Positions 20,549 through 33,467 are shown, numbered from the stretch's first letter. The stretch is DNA of 64,000 nucleotides from Dama dama (GCF_033118175.1 NC_083693.1:21792481-21856480), one strand, 5' to 3'. The notes: generated by a model not told the origin, from the sequence alone. Program-made: numbers and translations.

Positions 20549-21925
20549 AGCTTTGGCAGATAGAGTGAGAGGGTGATAATGGTAACCAATGTGTCAATGA
20601 GAAGGCAGAAACCTTGCTGAAGAATGAAATAAATACTGTGGGAAGGAGGAAAGGTTGCACCAATTTAGGGTGTGGAGGATAAAGCCGTCCAGGGCACAGC
20701 CCAGCCATGGCAATATTGAACTAGAACAGTGTGATGAAAGCAGGCCTGGCTGGCTGGTACATCTGAGCTCAGCTCGAGAGTTGGGCAGGACAGAGTCATG
20801 GTGGAGATTCCAGCTGTTGAGAGGGTCCAGAATCTGTGTTCAGGGAACCTCCGTCTAATCTTCCTTTGAAGAAAGGCCTGGCAGACATGGGTGATTTCTA
20901 TGGAGCTTTTGAACCCTAGTAGACAAAGTAGTTTTTGGAATTGGGACGCTGGGACAATGGCCCGTTTGATTTTGTGGAGGGAGCCCAGACTTAGAAGGTG
21001 ACCCTTGCAAGCCCAATGTCAGCAGGTCAGAATGTCCACCCAGCCTGGAGGTAACAGAGCTGCTCTCATCACGAGCACTCTGTGGTCAGTACTGGCAGCT
21101 TACCAAGGCGACTTGCAGCAGATGCATTAGGTCCTAGCCTAATGACCTGGCTTCTCCTGTAGGAATCAGCAGGGCTCCTCTTGCAAAGCTCTTATTTCAA
21201 CAGATTATTTCACTCTCTGAACAAGTTCATAATGAGAGTGAGGAAGAAAAAAATATAAAAAGTGAGGAAATCAACCAAAATGTTCATAGGCTATTTTAAA
21301 TATATTTGGATTAAGGAAAGTGCCTGACCAATTAATATGAGATGGTAGGAAAAGAAATAAGATATATGCTGTAATCACAGCTAGTTTTTCATTCCAATAT
21401 CAGCTTCCACCTCACTGGGCTTTCACACAAAAATTAGAAATGAAACATCACTCTTGCTGAGGTATGGATACTCTGCGTGTGCATGTCTGTGTGTATATAA
21501 AACACCAATCAACAATGATAATTTGGACGTAAGCATGACCTTCTGAGAGTATAAAACTTTGAAGAGCAGAATCTTTATAAAACAGTTTTTAAAAAGGAAA
21601 CAATCATCTTCACTTCATTGCCATGAAATGACCTTAGATTTGATCCAGTTTAACCTCTTTATTTAAAAATATGAAGCCATGATATCCAGAAAGGAGAAGA
21701 GACTTCTGGAAAGATTAGAGGATTTAAATATGTAAAGATTCTTTGTAAGGGTTAGAGAAGGTGGGAAGTAATGATTGGTCTCTCCCATTTCTTCCCGTCT
21801 TGTAAGAAATCAGGTTGGCTGTTTACATTTCGTACTATCTCAAAACAGTATATATGTTCAGCAAACAGCCTTCGAAGAAAGAGATAGTGTATTCTTCTGG
21901 AATAAGGAATTTGCTGTTATTGTCA
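20549..21925. other. repeat-poor single-copy stretch
   Basis: About 1.4 kb with no recognised transposon. Small open frames have no known motif. Confidence 0.35.
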
Positions 21926-22135
21926 TTGTTGTTTTAGTCACAAAGATATGTCCAACTCTTTTGCAACCCCAAGAACGGTAGCCCACCAGGCTCCCCTGTT
22001 CATGGGATTTCCCAGGCAAGAATACTGGAGTATGTTGCCATTTCCTCCTCCAAGTGATCATCCTAACCCAGGAATTGAACCCGTGTCTCTTGCATTGGCA
22101 GGCAGACTCTTTACCACTGAACCACCTGGGAAGCT
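21926..22135 (-). mobile_element. Bov-tA SINE, antisense
   Basis: From 'gttgttttagtcacaaagat' to 'ccactgaaccacctgggaag'. The B box reads ggttcaattcc. Nearly complete, moderately diverged. Confidence 0.9.
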
Positions 22136-22573
22136 CAGGAATATGACATCCTTATTCCATATTATAAAAGGTTCAGATTCTCTCAGGTCAAGGTACCTCT
22201 GTTGCAACAATGCACTGTGTGCATGCGGTCATCTGGTTCCATCTTGCCTTGCCCACTGGGACTTGGGGAACAAGAGAAACTGACAAGAATGTTCCGAAGT
22301 TCATGCTGCCTGTTGTGCTGGGTAATCACGTCTCTTGTCTCTGACCCGGGAGTGGTGTCTTCTGCCTCCATCCATGAAAACGTGGCAAGCTAACATGTTC
22401 ACTTGCAAATGGGATAAAATCCCAGACCCTTCACTGTTGTTGATGAGAGTCAGAGGCTAAAGCAGGAATTTTAATCCAGAATCAGATGCTGTGGTCTTGG
22501 CAATACTCAAAGTATTTGCAAAGTGGTGCTTTTCCTAAAGAATGTTTTCTAAATGCGTGAAGTGCGCGTGCGT

Positions 22574-22574
<1 letters not shown>
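22136..22574. other. single-copy stretch
   Basis: Nothing recognised. Overlapping small frames on both strands at 22183-22393 are mutual shadows without motifs. Confidence 0.35.

Positions 22575-22608
<34 letters not shown>
22575..22608. repeat. (CA)17 microsatellite
   Basis: 34 bases of perfect CA directly after a short gcgcgtgcgtg run. Likely polymorphic. Confidence 0.97.
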
Positions 22609-22611
<3 letters not shown>

Positions 22612-22731
22612 CAAAGTTCTAGCTTCAAATAAGCTACAGGTGGTAAGATTCTGTAGAGAAATTAGGACACATTCAGGATCATTCTAATACTTGGATTGCA
22701 AGCCAAGCTTTAAATTGATCCATGCCAAGTG

Positions 22732-22927
22732 AACAGTAAAAGTGTTAGTCACTCCGTCATGTCCAACTCTTCGCAACCCCATGGACTGTAGCCCAGCAGG
22801 GTCCTCTGTCCATGGAATTCTCCAGGCAAGAATACTGGAGTGGGTTCCCATTCCCTTCTCCAGGGGATCTTCCCGACCCAGGGAGTGAACCTGGGTCTTC
22901 TGCATTACAGGCAGATTTTTTACCATC
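22732..22927 (-). mobile_element. Bov-tA SINE, antisense, perfect 16-base TSD
   Basis: Reversed tail to head, with the head cut at 'attttttaccatc'. Flanked by identical tgatccatgccaagtg at 22716-22731 and 22928-22943. The B box is ggttcactccc. An unmutated duplication suggests a relatively recent insertion. Confidence 0.96.
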
Positions 22928-22943
22928 TGATCCATGCCAAGTG

Positions 22944-24561
22944 TCTGTTAAAGTTTTGAAATTTTCCTCTTTGGAATTTAATATTAGGCATCTGTACGCC
23001 TCATCCTCCATACCCGCAGTGCTGCTATTTTTAACTTTATTTCTTTGACATGTGTCTGTGATTTCTTTCTCCTTTCCCCATCACTCTATTGAGAACTCCT
23101 TCTCATGGCTCTTCATCTCTAACCCTTTCAAAGTCAGTTTTGCTCACAGAGACTTGCATCTCCCCCATTTTTCTGTCTCAGCAGTGCTTGTCCTGGGCTT
23201 TCAGGCTTTCGTGGGTGACCTCGACAGGGCCATTACCACCATAACTGCTCTGAATTGACGGCTGCCCCGTTTCTCTATTCTCCTGCGTGTCTCTGCTATA
23301 AATCCCGGGGACTTCGTTTGCCTTTTATCCTCCCCTGACATGCTTCTTGGTATTCAGAGCAGCAGACTGGGTGCCTTTCTTCTTCACCGCCTTCGTCTGG
23401 TCTGCTCAAACTGGGGCACGCAGCTTTATCAACACGACTCACGGTCTGCCCTCACCCTGTCATTCCATCCACGGGCCGGGGGCTTAATTCAGGAGATCTG
23501 CCTCGTGAGAGAATAAGGAAGTCGGAGCTGCCGGACTGAGAGAAATAAGGGCTCTTGAGGTGACTGCAGGGATCTTCTAGGAATAATGAGGGAAGATTGG
23601 AGTATGCACAAGTGTCTGTACTGCTTGGCATTCCAGAAACATCTTAGTCAGAACACCCGCACCAGCCCAGACCAATAAACCCTGGAGCCGCAGTTGCGAG
23701 AACAGGCAGTAATTCAGGCTCTTGAACCCAAAAGCAAAAGCACACCGATGATCGTCAGTTTTGGCATCTCTTCTAACCTTTCAAATCCATTTTCAGACAC
23801 GAGCACACTTTTATTTTTCTGTCTCTCAGGGCTCTCTTAGGACTCATGAATGTTTAATAAACAGAAAGTTGAGGATTGAAAACGAAGGTAGGACATGGCC
23901 ACAGATGTCTCAAAATATGCTATTTTTGGGTGCATAAACCAGGATGTTCCCTGGACAGAAAAAGTAATTACTTATTATATGTGATAGTAATTCTATTCAG
24001 TCTGCGCATGACTTTTCTCTCCCAAAGGGCTGTTCATTCCTCTGGGCAAGAGTGTTCCAGTTATATACTTTGTAAAACCACCCTGCTATCTTCCTTTTGC
24101 AAAAGGGAAGCTTAATAGATGTTGTTGTTAGCTTGGAAAATGGATACAGTTTAGGGTCTCTGAGGCTAATCCTGACAAAGTCCACTGTGGGACATTTTGC
24201 TTGTTTCTCAACAGACCACACTTTTGTGTCTGATAGATGGGATGTTGCCAGTGGGTCTGCTGCAACTGCAGACTGTCCTATTGCAATGAGACCCTCTGAG
24301 ATTCTCACTAGATCTCAGCTGGATCAGCTGCCCTTAACTCCCAGGTAGCTGACAATGCTCCACAGGACCACAGTTGCAAAAGTGCGTCTTTTTTGCTTTC
24401 AGTGATGACATTGTTCCATCCCTTAATATGTGCACTGATGCTTATCTAACAAGTTCAGCCCTTCCTTTCCCTTCCCATGACTGCTTTTCTCCAAGGAGGT
24501 TGAATTAGACTTTTGAGGGATGTAGCTGCAGAAGTTCTCACTATCCCTCTTCCTTCCCTCC
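22944..24561. other. single-copy stretch, 1.6 kb
   Basis: More GC-rich than the surroundings at 23140-23500. No recognised repeat. Frames at 23997-24348 on both strands overlap and show no domain. Confidence 0.35.
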
Positions 24562-24575
24562 AGCACACACACACA

Positions 24576-24619
<44 letters not shown>
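24562..24619. repeat. (CA)n microsatellite, imperfect
   Basis: CA units with AACAC and GCAC interruptions in the first third, then a pure run to 24619. Confidence 0.97.
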
Positions 24620-24623
<4 letters not shown>

Positions 24624-25756
24624 TACTGAATTCCAGGCATTTCTGAGGATGAAGCTGAGGTTATTCAGGACCCTCATGGATATATTGAACTTGTTATTTA
24701 TGGCTTCTCTTCCTCACACCTCCTAATTAAAATCTCCTATGCATGATTTTGTAGGATCATCTGTTTGGAAAAGAATACAAACAGCTCTGATTGAATTTGT
24801 TCTTCTCCTTCCAGATAAGGAATAGCTTAAGCTCTGTCTCCTATGATTTAAGGGAACACCATGTCATCTCTAGCAGTCCCTTGAAAGAGAGTGGATTATG
24901 TTAGTTATCCGCTTTATTAGAAGATTTGAGTTAGAGTATTTGCATGTGGGAACAATGTGGGAAAAATGTTCAGTGTCCAAAAAATTGAATCCTTCAGGCA
25001 AAGCCTGCTACTTCATCCATACAGTCGCGTGGTTATATGCCCAAGGCACCCAGAAAAGACGGATAGGACCAACAGACTTTATAATGAACAAATCCTTCTT
25101 AATCCCTAGCTTAACCCTATCGCCTCTGCGGCCACCTAAGCCTGTTCTCTTCCTTCCTGTTCTAGACGTGCTGGCAATAGAGAGCAACAAGTCTGCTTTT
25201 CTTCTTAGGAGTCATGGAGCCCGTGAAGCAGAACCTTTTCTCTCTCTTTGTGTGATCCCAAGTCTTCTTTTTCCCAGTTTGGGCAAGCTCCACACCTGGT
25301 GTTCAGCATCTTGGTGCATGTACCTGTGACTGACAACACTTGAGGTGCCAAGCTGGGGAATTCACCAGGAAACAAGGCTCTCTGATGGGGTCTCTTTGGA
25401 CTCGAGGCAGAATCAAGGGACATGGGACTTCAGTAGAAGTCCCACAGCAGTTTCAGAAAAAGGCTCCTCATTTACGCAATGAGTCTCCTCCAGTTCACAC
25501 GGAAGGCACCCCAGGGAACCCAACTCTCTGAGTCTGTCCCCACTGCGTGTGAGCTTGCTAACAGAAATCAGCAATGCGATCAAGCTGAGGGAAGTCACCT
25601 CCACCAGAACGCGGTCTGCAGCGCTTTTTCGATTCACTACTTTTTCTTCTTGAGTCCTCCTTTCTCAAAACCTGTTTATGTATAATGATGATTAAAGATC
25701 TCTCACCAGGTTAATCTTTTGCCAAGCAAAGCCCCACCCCAATTCCTAGGCCATGT
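24620..25756. other. single-copy stretch
   Basis: A 143-codon plus frame (24898-25329) starts MLVIRFIRRFELEYLHVGTM. I see no domain, no signal peptide pattern I trust and no neighbour supporting it. I leave it uncalled. Confidence 0.35.
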
Positions 25757-26093
25757 GTTCAGTTCAGTTCAGTCGCTCAGGTGTGTCCAACTCTTTGCAA
25801 CCCCATGGACTGCAGCACACCAGGCCTCCCTGTCCATCACCAACTCCTGGAGTTTATTCAAACCCATGTCCATTGAGTCAGTGATCCAATCGAACCATCT
25901 CATTCTCTATGGTCCCCTTCTCCTCCTGCCTTCGGTCTTCCCCAGCATCAGGGTCTTTTCAAATGAGTTAGTTCTTCTCATCAGGTGGCCAAAGTATTGA
26001 AGCTTCAGCTTCAACATCAGTCCTTCCAATGAATATTCAGGACTGATTTCCTTTAGGATTGACTGGTTGGATCTCCTTGCAGACCATGTGTTA
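25757..26093 (-). mobile_element. BovB 3' end, antisense
   Basis: Starts tgttcagttcagttcagtcg and runs through 'ccatcaccaactcctggagt' and 'ttcagcttcaacatcagtcc' to 'ggatctccttgcag'. It then departs from the usual sequence with accatgtgttat, as the copy ending near 4168-4183 also does. Confidence 0.85.
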
Positions 26094-27487
26094 TATGGAA
26101 TTAATTCTGTTAGTATAGTTTGGCTTTTACAATCTAGTTCACTTATCACCACTTGCATGACACTGTTTCTCCCGGGTCACAGAATGTTGTCACATGTCTC
26201 TCATGTGGGGGATTCTTAGTCTTGTTGTGTGTCTTTTAACCACAATCTTAGAAATACTCTCTTATGTTGAGTCACACTGAGGCCTCCCTAGACCTTTCAA
26301 ATACTGCTTCTAACCTTGTCTTGTTTGCTTTGTAGATTTTTGGAATTTTTTGGAGTCATTGCACAACTCTGTGTTTATTATGGTTAAATTTCGTCCTTTT
26401 TCAATTCAGCAATTTTTGTGCCTAGTAGGGGTATAATCCACTCTCAGATAAACTAGCTCTTTCATTTCTCCCAACCCACTTCATTTTCAAGTTTGTTCAA
26501 CATGAAGTCAATGTCATTATTATGTAGTGGATAAAAATGCTGATCAGAACAAGTCTGAGGATGAGTTTAGGGTAAGTTTAGAGTTACTAACATTGTGGGG
26601 GATCAGGTGAGAATGAATGCTAACTCCATACAGATGCCTACAATGAGAATTAAAGAAATTTGCTAATCATGGTGGTATGCAAGCATCTAGAAGGTTGCCT
26701 CTGACTATGGGAAGAAAAGATTCTCTTTCTACCATTTCATAAGAGGTTGAAGTGGGAAATTACCCAAAGTTAGCAGCACAACAGTTAGACTCCAATGAGG
26801 CATCTGTTTTGAAAGTTCTCAGAACCATATTAACATAACCCAAATCTAGCACTTCCAGAGCGTGTTTACAGGATATCAACACAAATTCCTTGCAAAAAAG
26901 TATAGTCAGCAAAAAAGTCTGGAAAATGCTGGCTTAGGCAAAGTGGAGCAGATTTCTTTCATTGCTAGACTTAAGTTTTTAATAAGCTTGTTTGCCAAGT
27001 AAGTTTCCTAACAACCTGTTAATAATACGAAATTTTTAAAATTTATTTGCTGAGAGGTCCCCCTTTTTTTTTTAGGAGCACCTCGAAGGGCTGTTGATCC
27101 CATGAGTGATGCTGAGTCGTTGGGTGGGACCAGGATGCGACAAGGAAGTCATCCGCCCTTGCACGCCTGGGAGAGGGCACTTCCTGCAGTTGGGCCCTAG
27201 GTGCCTCAATGCTTCCTGCTCGTCCTGATCCTCTCTAAACTGTGGGTCGTGGTGCTGGTGGCCGGGGAGAAGCTTCTGGGTTTATGCACAAAGCCATGTC
27301 ATAGTGTGCCTGCTGCAATTCGCTGGTTCCTCAAGGGTTTCCCAAACTAATGAATTCAAAATAAAGGGAAGCAGTGTTACTCTTGACTACTGGCATCAGG
27401 GAGCAAGCTGGCAATCTGATATTAACAGTTATCTTGCAACAATCCTTTCTATTCACAGTCTGCATTGTGTGTATATGCATGTGTGCT
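26094..27487. other. single-copy stretch, 1.4 kb
   Basis: AT-rich until about 27040, then a more GC-rich segment 27070-27290 with several CpGs. No coding motif or repeat recognised. Confidence 0.35.
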
Positions 27488-27513
27488 CACACACACACAC
27501 ACACACACACACA
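27488..27513. repeat. (CA)13 microsatellite
   Basis: Perfect CA run following gtgtgct. Confidence 0.95.
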
Positions 27514-28605
27514 AGGAATCTGGAATAACAAACTGCAGCCTTGCCCTGGTCCAGCTGGCCATGGTGACTCTTTCTGCCTAAACACAACTGTACTTAACAG
27601 CGTGTCTCACCCCTCCAGGGCTCCTGAAGCGTGGCAGGACTTGAAGAAATATGAGAATTCTGGGTTCAAGTTGGGAGGTTGCTGTCTCCATTCACATCAC
27701 ATGCCCTTGATTTCTACTTCCCCATCCGTGGAAGGGAATCCTCCACTTGGGCTGCTTGAAGACCAGCAGTCCCTGTATTGGGCAGAAGCCCCTCCTCCAC
27801 GGTTCTCTATCCCTCATACTTTATCACCAAGCCATGCTTTATTTTCCTCCACTTCCTAGAGAGTTAAAATTCACAGCCTAATCCAGGGTAACAATGACAC
27901 TCCACATTTGCTCTGCCAAGGTGGAAAGTTCCCTCTGCTCCCCAATATTTCATCCCTGTTTTCCCCTTTGACTGTCTCCCTTCCCTTGAAGCTCCTTAGC
28001 TACACTGACTTGTCTTATCATTCCTGTGGACCCTGCCACACATTTCCAAGTTGATGTTGTAGGTAGCGGAAGTGTTGAATATGTGTGTGTATGTAATACA
28101 TGCTTTCCCTATTTGAAATGTCTATGTGGTCAGTTTGTAGATGCCCTTTCTTGGAGAGTCATAACTGGCTCTTTCTGCCCTGGTCAGAGCGCCATGTTGC
28201 CAGGGCACTAAGAATGATCGCTTGATTCTCTATTTTAAGTACCATATGGGGAGAGGGGCTCTTTAAGGTGTCATGGGTAATAGAGAGAAAAACCTTGTCT
28301 CCTTTCTGGAGGTTATTGAAGTATTTACTGCCGTTTGCAAGGCTATGACACCACCTGTTACAAATCATGGGGAGTGTGCTCTCAGGACAGTGAGTGGCAG
28401 TAATCAGGTTGAGAGCCCTCAAATTCCCTGCAAGTTGATTAAATAAAAACCTTGCATGTAGTGAACCACACTCAGTGGGATGCTATTATTAAAGACTCAG
28501 CAGAAACAAACTCAAAAGATTGGGCCGCAAGAATTTCAAGGAAGAAACCCTGGCTAGTCAAAATTCAGAGCAAAGAAGACAAATATTGTATATTAATGCA
28601 TATAT
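27514..28605. other. single-copy stretch
   Basis: No recognised repeat. A plus frame at 27374-27859 runs through the CA repeat (His-Thr run) and is best seen as chance. Confidence 0.35.
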
Positions 28606-28809
28606 GGTCTTCTCTGGTGACTTAAAGAAGCTGCCCGCCAGTGCAGGAGATGTGGATTTGATTCCTGGGTCAGAAAGATCCCCTGGAGAAGGAAATGGCA
28701 ACCCACTCTAATATTCTAGCCTGGGAAATCCTGTGGACAGAGGAGCCTGGTAGGCTGCAGTCCATGGGGTCCCAAGGAGTCAGGCACGACTTAGCAAATG
28801 AACAACAAT
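28606..28809 (+). mobile_element. Bov-tA SINE, sense
   Basis: Head decayed (ttctctggtgacttaaagaa) and B box lost. Body and tail good, ending 'ttagcaaatgaacaacaata'. It abuts an L1 3' end. Confidence 0.92.
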
Positions 28810-29182
28810 ATCCCATATATATGGAATCTAGTAAAATGGTACTGATACACCTATGTGCAGAGCAGGAGAAGAGACACTGACGTGGAGAATGAACTTGTGG
28901 ACACAGCAAGGGAAGGAGAGAATGGGACAAACTGAGACAGTAGCATTGAAATATACACAATATCACGTGTAAAATAGCCTGCTGGGGGAAGCTGCCGTGT
29001 AACACAGGAGCTCAGCCCAGGGCTTCGTGATGACCTGCAGGGCAGAGATTGCGGATGGGACGGGAGGCACGCACAAGAAAGAGGGGATATGTACGTACTT
29101 ATAGCTGGTTCATGTTGTCCTATAGCAGAAGCTAGCAACATTGTAAAGCAATTACCCTCCAATTAAAAATAAAAATGAAAAA
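28810..29182 (+). mobile_element. ruminant L1 3' end, sense
   Basis: 'atcccatatatatggaatct', 'gagaagagacactgacgtgg', 'gacagtagcattgaaatata' and 'gcaacattgtaaagcaatta' ending in 'ccaattaaaaataaaaatga'. Includes the last bases of ORF2 and the 3' UTR. No intact frame. Confidence 0.85.
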
Positions 29183-29320
29183 CCAAAGGATCATAGAAGT
29201 GTCCCCACGATAAACATAATGGGAAGCAAAATTTTTCCAATTAATTCAATGGTAACAGCACTGGATGGAAATTTTAAGTCTTTCTTTTTTACTTTTTTAA
29301 GAGTACCACAAGTTAGCAAT
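29183..29320. other. short single-copy spacer
   Basis: Nothing recognised. Confidence 0.4.
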
Positions 29321-29538
29321 GCTTCCCTGGTGGCTGAGATAGTAAAGAGTCTCCTTGCAATGTGGGAGACTCAGGTTCAGTCCCTGGCTTGGGAAGATCC
29401 CCTGGAGAAGGAAATGGCAGCCCACTCCAGTATTCTTGCCTGGGAAACCCCATGGACAGAGGAGCCTGGTGGGCTACAGTCCATGGGGTGGCAAAGAGTC
29501 GGACACGACTGAGGGACTAACACACACACACACACATG
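29321..29538 (+). mobile_element. Bov-tA SINE, sense, with CA tail and TSD
   Basis: Complete, with the tail expanded to (CA)n at 29521-29536. Flanks caagttagcaa (29309-29319) and caagtaagcaa (29539-29549) are a TSD with one mismatch. Confidence 0.95.
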
Positions 29539-29549
29539 CAAGTAAGCAA

Positions 29550-30202
29550 CTTGAAAGAGACAGGAGACCAGTAATCAAGACTGGGATCTTCTAAACTGAC
29601 CTCAGTAAACTGGGTTGAAAATGTCTCCCACGGATTCCTAGGGTAGGAGTCTTGGTATAGGTGCAGTCCTCATTGGATTCAGCCCAATGAACTTAGCTGT
29701 ACTTCCGAGAAATGAATAGATTTGACATTTGATGTTGTATACTAGTACTGGTTCTGGTTTGTTCTGGCCAATGTCTTTATTGGATGCTTAGTAGAAATGG
29801 CTAAAATATAAATATTACTCATTTGACTCTTCAAGCATGCAAATTTAATACACAAAAAAGTGCTACATTGTAGGAACAGAGATTACTTAGCTGGGAATCT
29901 AAATATTGGAGCCATTTATACAGGGGAAGCATGATGATGGTGGAATCCAGTGGCCTAGTTTGTGATGTCTGTATCTCTTAACCATAATATAAACTGGGAG
30001 ATTTAGGGCTACTTTGTGCTGTGAACATTTCATAAATTTTGTGTTTCAAAACAAAGCTATAGCAAAAGAAAACAGATGTTGCTGAGAAAACTGTTCAAAC
30101 GAGATCATTTACACCTTCAGTTTCTCTGCATGTCAGTTGTTCATCAACAAAGGTCTTTTAAATTGCCGAGTGATCCACTGAGACAAGGTATTCACTTAAT
30201 AA
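29550..30202. other. AT-rich single-copy stretch
   Basis: Nothing recognised. Confidence 0.35.
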
Positions 30203-30409
30203 CGCTTTCCTGGTGGCTCAGTGGGTAAAGAATCCACCTGCAATGCAGGAGATATAGAAAATGCAGGTTCGATCCCTGGGTCAGGAAGATCCTCTGGAGG
30301 AGGAAATGTATTCTTGCCTAAAAACCCCCATGGACAGAGGAGTCTTGCAGGCTATAGTCCACAGGGTTGCAAAGAACTGGATATGACTGAGCATACATTC
30401 CTTATTCCT
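30203..30409 (+). mobile_element. Bov-tA SINE, sense, intact B box and TSD
   Basis: A-box tggtggctcagtgggtaaag and B box ggttcgatccc at 30266-30276. An internal deletion removes about 20 bases before 'gtattcttgcct'. Flanks tattcacttaataa (30189-30202) and tattcactttataa (30410-30423) differ at one base. Confidence 0.95.
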
Positions 30410-30423
30410 TATTCACTTTATAA

Positions 30424-30614
30424 ATTCAGATATTCTGATTGAAAATTGCTAGTTTTATATTAGTTTATGTAGCTCAGTATTTAAGTTTTATGCAATATGT
30501 TATCTTTCAATTTTCAGAACCATCAATTAATGACAACAATGACAGATCTTTAACACAGCCCTTGGTTACCTTATGTAATTTATTTATGTTCAATTAACAT
30601 TTTAGAGATATAGA
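30424..30614. other. short AT-rich spacer
   Basis: Nothing recognised. Confidence 0.4.
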
Positions 30615-31045
30615 TACCTAATTTTATCTTAAAGTTGAGAGTCATGTTTTATTCAGTGGACATAGCTCAATATGAACTTAAGCCCAGGAGACACTCAGGT
30701 AACATTGAGAGAACTGCTCTGAGGAGGTGAGGTGGGTAGCTAGGATATATAGAATATACAGGAGTTTGACAGCAATGAGCAGGTAGTAGAAACAAGAGAT
30801 CATTGTTAATAAAAGAAAACTAGATATCTCAAGTTAAGGAATTTAGCACTTTTCTATGTATGGGAAGATGCCAGAGTCTGTGTTCCCTGAAACCATTCCT
30901 TTGATATGCATCTCAGCTGCCTGGGGCCAGTGTCCCGTGCTTTCACATCCTGAGTCTCCTCAGGGCTCACTGCACAGACTGACTGCAGTCTGCTGGCTGC
31001 TAGCCGGCAAGTATTCTTTGTTTCCTTCCTGAATATACAGAGTCT
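30615..31045 (-). mobile_element. ruminant ERV LTR, antisense (copy 1)
   Basis: Same family as the LTR at 51545-52065. Shared plus-strand blocks include 'gagagaactgctctgaggag', 'agatatctcaa', 'aaggaatttagcact', 'cctgaaaccattcctttg' and 'ctcacatcctgagt'. Near the left end atgttttattcag is a reversed polyadenylation signal. No internal viral genes flank it, so it looks like a solo LTR. Confidence 0.65.
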
Positions 31046-31682
31046 TTCAATGTCATAAAGCTTCAACTATGTTTTATATACCATATTCTAAGCTATACTT
31101 TGCATACCAGAAAAATTCCCATTTTTTCACCCTATTTTTTTTTTTGTGGCTTATACATATCTAAACTCTATAAATATTCATTTGGCAAAGCTTGGGGGTT
31201 GGGACTTTTTCAGAGTTTAGTCAAGTCCCACAGAAAACAGATGGCACATTCTAACTGAGTGATCTTCAGAGAGCTTAATAAAGAGACGCCTTGTGAAGAT
31301 AAAGGCAAAGTGTAGAGAAACATCAAGAGACAGGACAGCATCATAGGGCAGGCACCCCTCCACACTTGAAGTGGCTAGAGGGGCATGTGGGCATGGAACG
31401 TGGGGAGAAAGAAAGTGGGCTCAAGGGATGAACTGCACTGCCAAAAGTTGCAGTAAGCCCATGAAATGCAGAGTCAAGTGACTGAATGTCTAATCTCCAT
31501 TCTCTTTCCCCCCTCCAGACACCTGCTAGTGTTCCTTGTTGGCAAACTCAGTGGTAAGCCAACATTGATCCTGACCCTAGAGGTCAGCCTCCCATTTCTT
31601 ATCACAGGTTGGAGTTATCCAGAAGGATTAAAAACAAAACTATCTTGAACATCACATAAATATTCTTCCATGTGACCTTAGA
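31046..31682. other. single-copy stretch
   Basis: Holds a short T run at 31132-31145. Otherwise unassigned. Confidence 0.35.
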
Positions 31683-31785
31683 CTTCCCTAGTGGCTCAGT
31701 CAGTAAAGAATCTGCTTGGAATGCATGAGACAGCTTGCAATGTAGGAGACCCAGGTTGGTAGGATCCCCTGGAGAGGGAGTCTCA
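31683..31785 (+). mobile_element. Bov-tA head fragment
   Basis: Only the tRNA-like head is present ('ttccctagtggctcagtcag' to 'ggatcccctggagagggag'). A partial repeat of 'tgcttg.aatg..gagac' (31712-31750) lies inside it and the BovB-derived half is missing. Confidence 0.8.
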
Positions 31786-33455
31786 ATTATAGGAATGACT
31801 ATATTTTTCTTGAGTTTCTATTTTATTTTATCATATACATCCTCCAAGTCATAGTAATAATTGCAGACAATTTTTGTTATTTAGTGAAAATTCTTAGAAC
31901 TAGATTTTGGCCCACCTTAGTTGTACCTGTCTGCTATTTTTCTAAACATTTTTGTCATATTAATTCCTTTGAAATATAACCAATTTTATCTTTAGCTGGT
32001 ATGTTGCAGGTATATTTCAAGAACACCTTCAATTCAATTTAATTAATTGAATTTAATCAACTGAAATATTGAAAAACAACAACTTTGATTGAAGAAAGGA
32101 CAGAATTCCTCTGCTTTCCATTCTTTTGAAAATTGGTTTTCATATACCCTAAACTTGAATTTTCATGAATGATTTAAGTTTCTCTGTTTATATTCTGTGA
32201 TGCTCTAATAATATGCCTGATGTGTACAGTTAAAATTTACAAAGTACCTTTCTACCTATTATTGCATTTGACCTCCACAAAATTCTGAAATAAGTAAGGT
32301 AGCTCATTATCTTGATGATACAAACATATATATATTAAAATGTCTTCTTAGAATAATAGGGAATATTAATTTTCTCATTTTGCTGTTACAGACATGAAAT
32401 TTCAATTCTTTCCATCCAACTACTGTCAACCAGATTTAATGACAGGGGCAAAAACCGCCCTCTATTTTCATGTTGTTCTATTTTCTTTCTGCACAGTGTC
32501 AGTTGCGAATATTTTAACATAATGAATTTTTGAAGCAGGAAAGGCCAAGGCCCTTCTGGGTTATGCACAGATTCATCATCAAAACCTTTTCAAGGTAGGT
32601 AGAAAATCATGTTAATATATTTTGTACAATCTCCTATTGCCCAAGGCAAGCCATTTGAAAAGATATTTGATATGTCAAACCTTAAGTACAACGATTTGGG
32701 ATAAATGTTTCTGATTTAAAGTCCAAGTCTCTTCTAAGTTGAAATCACTCTAACTTCAATCTGAGGAATAAAACATCAACTGGCAAAAGAGTACACAAAA
32801 TATTTTATAATCTACACAACTGAACTATTGATCCAAGAGTCTTGGGGCTAATGCGCTGTGCATCAGTAAAGTAGGTAATAATTCAAAGAAAGGAACCTAG
32901 TTAATTTTCAGTGAGTTTATTTCTTGGCAGGCAGACTGCTGATAGTAATTTTTGTAGGCGACCTCCTTCTTGCTTGCCTTCTGCCTCTCTGTTAGACAAG
33001 TCCAAGTTAGCACATGGCATTGGTCAAAGTGGCTAAATGAGCTCTTGTTTATGGGTAATGATCTGTTACATTTATGACATTCTCTGACTGACGCTGCATG
33101 CTCCTTTGTAGGTATCACTGAATTTTGATCACTGTTATCTCAATAGATTGATTAATTCAGCTTTAAAGAAGATGCTAAGATGAAGCAAATTAGAAACACA
33201 ATAAGACATCAGCTGTTCAAATAAAGATGGGAAAGTCAGGCTGAGTTAGTATGTCAATTATAAATATACTGAAAAAGAAATTTACTGTTATGGAAGAATA
33301 GAAGAAATTTGTCCCTTTAACAAAAAAGAGATTTCACTAAATATGTTTCAATAAGCTATTTTAAAAATAGAGATTGTCAGAATAGATATAGATGCTCTTA
33401 AAATATTTGAAACCAGTTTAAGCTTCTTAAAAATTTATATATATATTTAAAGAGT
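31786..33455. other. AT-rich single-copy stretch, 1.7 kb
   Basis: No recognised transposon. A short AT palindrome (aattcaat arms, 32031-32053) and a 73-codon minus frame with two CxxC-like cysteines (32897-33118) are visible. Neither is convincing as a functional feature. Confidence 0.35.
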
Positions 33456-33467
33456 CCAAAAAGAAAA

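Noticed and set aside
24898..25329. 143-codon plus-strand open frame
   Set aside because: No recognised domain, no splice or promoter context, and composition typical of chance frames.
27374..27859. 161-codon plus-strand open frame
   Set aside because: It runs through a CA microsatellite (His-Thr run), which keeps a frame open by chance.
32031..32053. AT palindrome with aattcaat arms
   Set aside because: Eight-base AT-only arms are expected by chance in such AT-rich DNA.
32897..33118. 73-codon minus frame with ECHKC and other cysteines, zinc-finger-like at first sight
   Set aside because: Spacing does not fit a known zinc finger, and there is no neighbouring exon or repeat of the unit.
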